A DNA stretch of 64,000 nucleotides from Syngnathus acus (Eukaryota > Chordata > Actinopteri > Syngnathiformes > Syngnathidae), in the NCBI RefSeq assembly GCF_901709675.1, contig NC_051106.1, positions 8,256,001 to 8,320,000 of the forward strand, written 5' to 3'. Shown here piece after piece: positions 20,352 to 34,100 of this stretch (positions are counted from its first letter, which is position 1; the number at the start of each line of letters is the position of its first letter). The notes beneath the pieces were generated by a model. That model searched no databases. It was not told the origin of the DNA and saw only the letters and a program-made list of their open reading frames with translations. Position numbers and translations under genes: made by a program.

Positions 20352-22022
20352 CTCAGCACGGACCGGACCGTACACTGCTCACTGTATACGACGAGCATCT
20401 TCATCACTCAGCTTCCTCCTCATCAGCTGTCAATCATCACCTGGACGGGAATGTCGTGCGGCGTATGGGGAGCCGCTGGAGTATTTATCCTACTAGAGCA
20501 CTTGGAGAACAACCAGGGCCCACCTCCTTAAATGACTGTCCTACTCGTTATTGCGTCACTTTACGTGCAGAAGACTTTTTTTATTTGCATTTAATCCACT
20601 TTTTTTTTTTTTCAATTGGTTCTTACAATTTGTTACATGCATTGTTTTTGCAACTATGCAAAAAGCTTTTTGTATTTTTTAGGTTTTCATGTGATATTTA
20701 TTGATATGTACGATACGTGTTATAGGTTAAAATGCTATTAAAAAATAATATTACGCATTTCACAGCTATACATTGACTTCAGAATCCTCAACAGATTTAT
20801 TTATTATCGTTGGACAATTTTATGTATATATTGTTTTTTCCCTATTTTTTACAGTTTGTCACATTTTATTGTAATGTGTGCATGGACGCAGAAAACCTAT
20901 TGATTTTTTAAAAAGATGACTTGTACATGTTGTAGGTCGCAATATTATTTCAAATCATTTTAAATATAATTGTTCTCCCACCATTTTTGCGAATGGAATT
21001 GCATATTTGTCATCATTTGGTTTAATTTACTTTAAAGTTTTGTTTTTTTTTCATTCAGGGAGGAAACACTGTAAAGTGTGTCTATTTTGTCTCCATACAA
21101 TTTTATCAAATGGATTTATGCAAAAGCAAACAAATACTGCATCAATAGACATTTTCAAAAATTGTAAATCGACTCTAGGACACCTCTGTACAGTATATTC
21201 CATAGTTGAACGTTTTAGGAAGCCACAAAACACAGCCATTGTTAACCAAAGTCACAGAATTTCCAACACAACTCTTGATCTAATTGAGTGTACACTGAAT
21301 CATTTATCTGATGAGCAAATTTACAAAGTATATTGCAAAGTCATTGTCCGCATGGTGTCGATGTTTTCTCATGTGTCATTAAGATTAGGAACAGAAATCT
21401 TTAAGACAGTGGCTTTTGTGAGATGTTTCTTTGTTTTTGTTTTGATGATTTCTTTTTTTGTATGTGACGCACGCGACCTCCGGGCACTTTGGATGCGGCC
21501 TTGATGTTGCGCTGTGATTTCAAACGTGTGTACGTGACGTTTTTGTACTCATTGTACTAAAACGGACCTTGTATTTTTTAGTCGAGACGTGTTGTTTAAT
21601 CATTTGTCTTTATATAAGAAAGCTTCTAGAACTGCGATTATCGATGCTAATTGTTAGCATGTCAACGGAGTTTGGCATGTTTGTTAGCATTAAGCTAAGG
21701 GGGGGGGGGGTCCTCGAGCAAAGCTACTGTGGATGGTTGTTCTACACACAAGATGGGCAATTATTTGGTTTTTTTGTTTAGTTTCACTGTACATTTCAAG
21801 TGGGAATGCCATTACACAGCTTACAAATATTTCTTGGGATTTTTTCATTTTTCAAACTCTTGAATTGGATGTATGAGTTCACTGCTCATATTAAGTTTAC
21901 GCTTGAAATGAATGATGGTCATTATTTTGAAAATTATTTTGGTGTGACGACTATAATGTTAATGGCTTTATTACCACTACAGATCCATTTAACATCTCCA
22001 AAACTCCTTTATTAAACCACCA
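20352..22022 (+). other. Long AT-rich ATL1 3' UTR
   Basis: No gene is recognised after the ATL1 stop until the lectin A promoter. The sequence is AT-rich with scattered T runs, typical of a long neuronal 3' UTR. A canonical AATAAA occurs at 22023, giving a possible UTR of about 1.7 kb. Open frames such as the one near 21007-21504 lack family resemblance and start in T-rich low-complexity DNA. Confidence 0.5.
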
Positions 22023-22028
22023 AATAAA
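22023..22028 (+). terminator. Candidate ATL1 polyadenylation signal
   Basis: AATAAA on the plus strand, the canonical hexamer, lies about 1.7 kb after the ATL1 stop and about 330 bases before the lectin A promoter elements. It is the most likely distal end of ATL1 transcripts; earlier variant signals are possible. Confidence 0.45.
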
Positions 22029-22357
22029 ACCAAAGTCGCTTCTGTAAGTGTTGAGTTGAATGCAATGCACAACATGTAAAACATGTAGAAATTAGGTTTT
22101 GTGAATAATAATTTCTAATAGGTAGCCTCCTTTATCACTGTCCTAAAAGGATAAATAATAATAATTATTATTATTATTAATGTGGGTATAGCTAGTCAGT
22201 TGCACCTTATATAACTGAACTCAAAATTACATTTCACCTATAAACTGTACAGGTTTACATAACTGTAGCTTTAATATGACTTTGTTTGTAAATGTCTTTA
22301 CGTTTCAAACGCTACGAACGGTGCATTTTGAACGCTTTATTACACGCCATTTCTTAG

Positions 22358-22384
22358 TGACGTCAAGACGATCGCCTATATTTA
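22358..22384 (+). promoter_or_regulatory. CRE palindrome and TATA-like box of lectin A
   Basis: The perfect palindrome TGACGTCA (CREB/ATF site) at 22358-22365 is followed 12 bases later by TATATTTA at 22377-22384. This spacing fits a compact inducible core promoter and predicts transcription starting near 22410, giving a leader of roughly 135 nt before the lectin A ATG at 22548. The elements are seen directly; their use is inferred. Confidence 0.5.
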
Positions 22385-22547
22385 TGGCCGTGCGTTGCGG
22401 AAGGGTCAGAACTTGTGCGCTGCTCGCGAACATAGCGTGGAGGTCCTCGCGGCGATTCTATTGCAAGTCCGTTCCATTACTTGAGTCTATTCGAGCTGAC
22501 TTTTTGAAAGTTTGGACGGCGACGGGTCGTTCGCCAAAGGCTTCAAG

Positions 22548-25202
22548 ATGATCAACAAACTGACAGTGATTCGCTTTCTTTTGTTTAGTGTTCTTCTGCA
22601 ACAAGGTGAGATTTATTAAGATTTATTGATAATATAATAACATTTCAATAAAGATTTTTTTAATTAGAATTGATTATTTTTGGATGACAAAATGGCATGG
22701 TGGCGAAAAAGTAATCGGCATGCAAAACGTTCCAGAATGAGTGGCGGGGTGCCCTTAAAAATTCAGTTTCTGAACCGTTGGCCTTGAACTTTAGTACATT
22801 TGATTTGCGTAGTGACCTTTAGAAAATTGTGATGTTTAGTTACTTTCTTGGTAGTCAATTTCATGATTCGCAGGGGAACAAGAGGGTAAAATAATCTAAT
22901 AAAACTATATAATCTTGAATTAAGTATAGTGCAATAAACGAATATTTAACTAATTATTGCTAAATTGATCACTGCTGAAGTAAATACCCCATAATTTCAT
23001 TTATTTCTTGAAGTAAAACAGCATTTCAGTTAATTTTCAACAAATATTGTGACGTTCTATTTGTGACATTGTATTTTCAACTGGCTTTAATGGATGGAAT
23101 AAAGCTTCAAGGCACAGCAGGGCCTTCTAAAGTTACTATTTTAACAGACATAAGCAATGGCAAAATAAAGTTTCTTCATACTGACGAACGATTAAAGCAA
23201 TTAGAATCTACGTGTAAACGTCTGGAAACAGTGACACTGCGTGGACAATAATGGTATTAAAGCAATCTACGCAGACAGTTAATGCAGAGCTGTTAATAAA
23301 TTGGAACTAAATATTCCATAAATTCTAAATAAACACAAAATCAAATACCCCATCTTTTCATTTAAATAATTTTTGGCCTTCTTAGTGCACCATACTAAAT
23401 TATATTCTTGTTTTGATCATTTTTTGTTTTTGTTTTTTCTTTCCAGTGCAGTGTGAGTGTAAGAAAAACTGGCGCGCCTACAAAAACAACTGTTACTACT
23501 TCTCCCAATACGCCCGGAATTTTAAGAAGGCTGAACGCCACTGTTTGTCACTTGAAAGCAACCTGACCAGCATTCAAGACACCGATGAGAGGGTTCCATT
23601 TCAAACTTCTATAGTCTACACATATATAGTAGCTTTATTTCTGATCTAATCTATTGCATCTCTCTCTCTCTGCATCCTATCGTGTAGGACTGGCTGATCA
23701 AAACTCTGGACAAAAGCAAGGTCCCATCTTTAACCTATATACATATATTATACACATATATGGTAGCTTTAGAGATTGATCTATAACATGTCTTTTTTTG
23801 TAGTTCCCATGGAGCACCTGGATGGGCCTGAAGTACAAATCAGGAGGCTGGAAGTGGACTGATGGAAGTCGTTTCAACAGATCCGTGGCGTAAGTAGCAT
23901 AAAGAAAGCGCTACAATTTAATAACCTGCAGAATTGGCTACATTTCTCCTGGTCATCGGTTGCTATGCAGATTTTAAAGGGCCCAGTGATAACTGCGTAT
24001 AGTTTTTTTCTTTACGACAAAAAAAACATAACGGAGAACTTGTGTTTGGCAGGATCTGTGTGTGAAAGTTGCTTTTGTTGCAGGTTCTGGGGGGAGGATC
24101 AGCCCTCAATGTATTTGTCTGTGACAACTAGCCGATGTGCTTCCATGTTGAGCCGCGATGATGGGCGCTGGTACAACTATAACTGCATCTTCACCGACAT
24201 GCCATACATCTGCAAACGTTTCATGGAACCCCAGTTGTTTGTGAGTAACATGTTCAAGAAAATCGGAGCAAACCAGACTTTGCGCTAGCTAATCCTGCTG
24301 TTGGTTGGTTTCAGGTGGCGCCAAATGGCTTTGGAGCTTTGGACAAAACAGAGAAACTGGCACTGGAGGTCGTCACCAATATGGTCATTTCGGGAAAGGT
24401 CGTGCCCGTGAGTAGTTAACCCCGGCAACAACGGAAAGTAGCATGAATTCATGATGATGATTTTTTTTTTTTTGATTTCCAGAAAACAGCGCTCAACATA
24501 ACTCTGATCAATGGACTGTCCTGTTCATCTCGTGGTGTCAACTGCTCACGCGCACTGGACATTAAAGATTACAAGGCTAGGAAGGTACGTCTCATTTTTG
24601 AGCATTATTATTAAGTCACATTATTTTTTTTTTACAAATTGCGTTATAGAATTTGCAATTCGCGAAGCTGGTTGGAGAGCTGGAGGACGGCAGAGTCATC
24701 ATCATCAAAGGACGTGTCCATCAGAACGCAACACGGTGAGGCCATAATTGCTCACAAATAGCCCGCTACCATAATTTCTTTGTATTTTTGTTTGTCTTGC
24801 AGTTTTAACGTCAGTTTCCTGAGCAATGACGCCAGTATTCCGCTGCACATGAGTGCTCGCTTCAACTGGTTAACAGATGTGAATGTGCTGGTGATGAACT
24901 CTTACCTGTCCGGCAAGTGGGGCAAGGAGGAGCGCAAGCAAGGAACCTCCTTCCCTTTTGGACGAGGCCAGTTCTTTGAGGTAACAACAATCTACTTGTA
25001 GACACCCTTCATGCTTAAAAGATCTCAAGCTGCTATGTTTCTATCTGTTGCTCAGATGATCGTCAAGTGTACTGCCAAATTCTTCAACATGACCATCAAC
25101 GGCGACGTCCACCTGAGCTACAAGTACCGAGCTCCCGTGGCCAAGATCGACCGTGTGGGAGCCAAGGGCAACGTGACATTGATTGACATCAGGCAGATTT
25201 GA
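22548..25202 (+). CDS. Secreted C-type lectin / galectin fusion ('lectin A')
   Basis: Ten exons: 22548-22605, 23447-23592, 23688-23720, 23804-23889, 24084-24240, 24315-24407, 24483-24584, 24650-24735, 24803-24980, 25056-25202 (1086 nt, 361 aa). Residues 1-19 are a signal peptide (hydrophobic IRFLLFSVLL). Residues 22-154 are a long-form C-type lectin domain with cysteines at about 24, 35, 52, 126, 142 and 151, the WMGL core at 85-88 and GRWYNYNC near 135. The calcium motifs are degenerate: EDQPS replaces EPN/QPD and WYN replaces WND. Residues about 170-225 are a linker with N-glycosylation sequons. Residues about 230-361 are a galectin domain with contact residues H269, R273, V284, N286, W293, E296 and R298; the usual HxNPR asparagine is Ser271. 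All introns are GT-AG and the frame is open throughout. I do not recognise a named orthologue; the role is probably extracellular glycan recognition, which is inference. Confidence 0.85.
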
Positions 25203-25254
25203 CACAAAGGCCTTGAACATGATCCGAGCTGCCACCTACTCTATGATTAGCTCA

Positions 25255-25300
25255 AGTTAAGGTATAAGTTAAGGTATAAGTTAGGTATTATAAAGGATAA
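25255..25300 (+). repeat. Short tandem repeat in lectin A 3' UTR
   Basis: Two near-perfect copies of a 12-base unit (TTAAGGTATAAG form) followed by decayed copies lie just after the lectin A stop codon. No function is evident. Confidence 0.7.
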
Positions 25301-25501
25301 GATTTCTTTGTTTTTTGTAGGTATAAGTTTCCTTTATGTTCGATGCACCCCACTTATTTAACCACAGTGCTTTTGGGGGAATTATATTAAGCACCTAAAG
25401 GAGGCCATTTTGTCTTGTACCACCATGACATCAGTTGCTCGGGGATCAGGTCACAAGTGATTTATCAATTTTCTGTAAACCTTCATTTCTTTGCATGCCA
25501 G

Positions 25502-25507
25502 AATAAA
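25502..25507 (+). terminator. Candidate lectin A polyadenylation signal
   Basis: The canonical AATAAA hexamer lies 300 bases after the lectin A stop codon, in the run AATAAAAAAATAAG. It is the first such signal on the plus strand after the gene. Confidence 0.5.
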
Positions 25508-26322
25508 AAAATAAGCAATATGTTGTTTTTTTGGGTCTCTACCAAATTTCTGCTAACAGCACCACCATGGAGTTATTTTTACCAGGTTGTAATGTATTTT
25601 CAGAAAATTTGACCAAATACTAAATTTAAATATTGTAGTGATTGAACAAAACATTTAATATTTCACCCAAGTGTAGTGAACCAGAGTTTCAAATTGAACC
25701 TCTGAAATTTAATTTTCCACCATAATCAAATTTACAGAGAAACCATTTTTCCAAAATCTACGGCTCACTTTTCGTACACAATCCCAACCGCGGAAATGGG
25801 CGGAACCTGCATAGAAATTTTCAGATATATATTAAAATAAGATATTTCTCATTTTCTTGCTGGCATAAAGTACTGTCCAACCAGCAACGTATGGCTTTGA
25901 GACATTTCTGAATATCATATAAAAGGTGTAACAGTTAGCATCTTGACAAAAAAAAATAGAACTTTTTTTTTTTTTTTAGTCTTTTGAATGAAAAAGTGTT
26001 TCCTAAAGTTCCAGTAGCTTATAATCTTTCCGAGGTGATGCTTTTCCTTAAAAGAAATGCCATCCTATGCATTCCTTAGACACTTAAATATCGCACAGGT
26101 TTTGGTGGATTGCCTTGAAAAAATCATTACAAAAAAGGGGGGGGCCAAAAAAAGTCGTCCAACACGTCTGTGTTGCAATTGCTGCCTTTTGGTTCAGCGT
26201 TTAAAAGGCACAATGTTGCTTTGCCAGTCCTCCCAGGTGGTAGCTTCTTCATCTGAATGTTTCTTGTGATACATATTTGGATCAAGAGGCAAAGGCACAC
26301 GAGGCGAAGAGGGGCGTTTTGG

Positions 26323-30065
<3,743 letters not shown>

Positions 30066-31159
30066 AATAAAACTCCAGTTTGAGCGTGGCGGCGGTGATG
30101 GGGGAGGCGGAGGAGGGGCGGGGAGAGGACGTCAACAACGCGGCGATGTCAAGCCCTCCGCTCGGCGGCCGCCCCGCTCTCCTCGTCGCCGAGCGCAGAT
30201 ACAGAACATTTTGGAAGCGGACTGCTTCGAAGGAGGAGGAGGCGAGTATTAGCCTAGCCGATGCTAGCAAGAAGGAGACGTCGCTCCAGTCAGTTGAGGT
30301 TTTGGTGCGCATGCGTACACTCTACCTGCGGGCGCATGCGCACAAGTGGTTATTCGAACTAATACAATTAAAAAATTGAAAACAATTAAAAATAAAAAAA
30401 TAAACACAATTTTAAAGTATGTCATCTTTTAATTTTCTGCAATAACATCCCTTTCGTCCAATATAAAGCACACATTTTAAGGAAAAGGGAAAAAGAAAAA
30501 ATGAATAATAAACCCCAAACAAAAAAATGTGTGGCAAATTTTCCCCCCCATAACAGTGTGAAGTAAATAACAAGCATATAGTGTCGTTTTCCATTGACAG
30601 AAACACCAATAGTTCATAATCTTCATTCACAATACACCCATCCCTTTTACCTACAACATGGCGTGCGTGCAAGTGACAGCAAAAGGTAGTGTTGGCTTCT
30701 ATTTCAAACTAGATTTATCATCTCTTGGGGAAAAATACTTGAAACACTAGATGCTTTGGTAGCTGTACTATTACAGTTTAAAGTGCTCCATCTTTTTATT
30801 ACACATCTCTTTTTCCAGAGAATCAGCATGGGAAGATAATGGCTCTGATGGACAGGACATAGTAAAACACATGATTCATTGTTGAGCACTGTACTGTCAA
30901 CTGAGTAGTATAAAGACTAAACTAAGTCATACAAAATGAAATTTTCAATTGTCTTGGCAAACACTTCTTCCTTCACAATAATTATACACATACAATTGTG
31001 GAGGCAGGTTATCAAAATTAAAAAATACAGATTTTCCACCACCTTGCGGAGATGGAGATGTACGATAATACATTCGGTGTCTCAGTATAAAATAAATACA
31101 TAAAATAACAAAATACTGCATATAATACTGATGTTTAGGAAAAATAAAATGAGGTGCAA
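30066..31159. other. SAV1 promoter and NIN 3' UTR
   Basis: The segment just upstream of the SAV1 start (about 30066-30320) is GC-rich with CCGCCC-type boxes and CpGs, consistent with a CpG-rich minus-strand promoter. The following AT-rich DNA up to the NIN stop is likely NIN 3' UTR. A minus-strand AATAAA (TTTATT at about 30795) is a candidate NIN polyadenylation signal. No exon is recognised. Confidence 0.45.
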
Positions 31160-34100
31160 TTACACACGGTTGAAGTTGTAAGATGGCGAGAGGAGAGGCG
31201 GGGGGTTCGGACCGCATACTCTGGTGTGGAGCTCCAAGGTGTCGTCCTCGGCCGGCCGCTTGGTCTTCTCTGGTGTTCGGCGTCGCCGCTCGAGAGCCTC
31301 CAAAGCCTTCAGTAGCTGACCGTTCTCCACGTACAAGTCTCGGATGAGCACGTCCGCTCTGCTGTTTTTGTGCACCTGGGGAAAAACAAAACAGAGTGAA
31401 GTAGATTTAACTCAGCGCTGTACTAGATGGCAGAAATGATTTATTAAATACATTTTCTGTTTTTAGGTTCTGACCTGTTCTTTGAGCTGAGCCACTTTTT
31501 CCCTGAGAAGCAGCTTGACATTACGCAGAGATGCTTCAATTTCTTTCATTCGTGACTCCATACGCTCCATCCGAGGCTTCTGGTCGTCCTGGAGAAAAAA
31601 AAAAAAAAAAAAAAGAGTTGTCAGCTTATAATTATTAAGATTGAAGTGGAAACAATAAGAGGGAAAAACAATTTTAAAAAAAACAGACCGGTGTTATCTA
31701 GAAATTTTATTTAATAATGTTACACCATGCCTGTTACATTTAAAAAAAATAAACTGAAATATGAATGCGAAAATAAAACATTTGTCAATTGAGATAAATG
31801 TACCATTCGTGCGGGAAGAAAATGTGCAAATCAAATCAAATCATGAACTTGATCCCCCAAAATAAATAGAGATGCTGATAAATAATAAATAAAAACATAA
31901 CGTGAACGCATGACCCTTGCGACTTCAACATAAACAAAAATAAATAACTCAACATTCAAAATAAATTGAGGTCTGTGTGACAATGCAAGTCTTTTTTTTC
32001 CTCCTCAAAAACCAGCAAAAAATTGTCATCCACTTGTAGTGGTGCAGCAGCAACACAAGAAAAAAAAAAAGTCCCTGATGACAAAACAAAAAAGAATAAA
32101 AACAGTTTAAACCAACATTCAACAATATGTGTCAGTCAAATAGTCATAAAAGGCAAAATACAAAAGGGGAAAAAAAAAAAAGATCATTGGAATTGTAGGA
32201 ACAATAACTAAACATTTTGATGGCTTAAAATCAATTAAAACAATACTAAAAATGTTCAGAAATAATCTCCATTAAAATCCCATTGGGAAATTTGTGTGCC
32301 GCCTAGCAGCAGTGATACATCGATCGACACATTCGCGTCATCGACTCTCCTATGAGGATGCCACAAATAAAAAGATCAGTACGCGGCGGCCATCTTGATA
32401 GAGAGAAGAAGACATTGGTGTTAAAGTTCGCCGATCCACTGGTGGCCTTCTGCGTTGGCTCGCTGCTCCGACGTGGCTTCCTGGAGAGACAAAGGCAAGG
32501 TACACTTCACCACGGCTCCAGCCTGGCTGAGTGAGGATTGCTCTTCCCGTACTTTAGGAAGAATGAAGATGGACCACCAAAAATGACAACTCCAATAAGA
32601 TGTCAAAGCAAAACCCACAAAACAAACACAGACAGCGAATGTAGAGATGACGCCGTGAGACACAAGTCGAGCGCTGCGCATACCATTCCGGAAACATGAA
32701 ACCGGGATTTATTTGGACATGGCTACTTTTTTTTCAGCAGGGAATGGAATTTGAGCGACATGAGGAAATGGAAAGTGGATACTATTCTGTTTTGTACATC
32801 AAGACATAATATACACAGCAGTATGAATTTGCTAAAATGCCTCCAAAATGACACAAATGTGCCATTTTATTATTTTTATTATTATTATTATACCTGTGCG
32901 TTGTCGGAACAATGTACACTCGTCGTCCTGCGGGGCGACGTCGGCAGGAGTCCGGAGAAGTGAACATGGAATGACTGCAGAGGGAGAACGAAAAAGAAAA
33001 ATTACAACTGGGCAAACCTTTGGTGCTCAACTGCCGCGGTGTGTGTGGCTTTGGTGTTTACTCCATTTTGTTTCCGATTGTTTCATTTAGAGGTTAAAAG
33101 CACTCCAGAGGTATTTTATATTCAACACTATTTACTTTACGGAGACTTGCAGTTGAATATAAGATAAAAATAAAAAATCTGCAATGCATTGACCTCAATC
33201 AGCGCAATAAAAAAGAAAAATTGCCGCGCGAACACAAAAGGTGCAGCAACACATTTAGACACTCAATATAAGAGGAGTTATACATTCACAACTCAAGTTC
33301 TAAAAGAATTTGCGCTTATCTCGAGATGCCTCATTTCAGTTTGGACATTCAGAAACTCACCTTTAAGAATTGTTCAGTGATTCGAGCGATCTCGGCCTTG
33401 AGCGCCTCATTTTCCTCCTGCAGCTGTGCATGTCCTTCCTTAGCAGCGAGCTCCTGATATGAAAAGACACCAAACAACGAGATTGTCAAGTTATCAAGAA
33501 GGGAAGGGAAAAATAAATCCATGAATGATGTTGATACCTTGATGAGCAGCTTTTGGGCATCCAGCTCCTGCTTGAGGGAGGCGTTCTCCTTCTCCAAGGC
33601 TTTGAGGACCATCGTCTGGCTGTGCCTGTGCTGCTGTTGCTTGACGGACAGGATGCTGACCTGCACAGTAACGACACGGTTACGACCTGCTCATCCACAA
33701 GCTCCAATTTGAGACTTGAAACCTTCTCGTCTTGTTCCTTGGGCTGGAGCGTGTTGTCTCTGTGGAGCTTCCTGCTGGGATTCTGGACGCCCGCCTCATG
33801 CAAGGCCAGCTCCATGATATGGTTCTGCAGAGGACCACGTTGTGAATACTGGCTGTCAATCTCCCGTCTAACGGGTCTTACCTTATCGGCGGCGTTCTGC
33901 AGTTGCTTGTGCAGCACGCCAACTTCCTGGCGGAGGGAATCTCGCTCCTGTTGCATGACGCGGAGATCCGAGCGGAGGCAAGCCTTCTGATGACTCAGGG
34001 ACTGAAGGCTGTCGTCCATGCTCTTCACCTGCGAGTTGGGAACGGAGAGCAAATTAAGTCGGCTGGACACGGAGGAGAAGAAGAAAAACCAAAAGGTCTT

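Larger units (their letters stand above)
25203..26322. other. Convergent 3' UTRs of lectin A and SAV1
   Basis: Lectin A (plus) and SAV1 (minus) end toward each other here. The DNA is AT-rich with poly-T and poly-A stretches and no recognisable exon. A plus-strand AATAAA at 25502-25507 probably ends lectin A. The remainder is likely SAV1 3' UTR. Confidence 0.5.

Noticed and set aside
21007-21504. A 165-codon plus-strand open frame after ATL1
   Set aside because: It starts in T-rich DNA, has no homology that I recognise, and lies in what looks like the ATL1 3' UTR before the AATAAA at 22023.
23063-23251. Open frame of 62 codons in the first intron of lectin A (ends RLETVTLRGQ)
   Set aside because: It has no flanking splice sites in a compatible phase and no family resemblance, and the frame joining exons 1 and 2 is complete without it. 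It may be a decayed repeat fragment.
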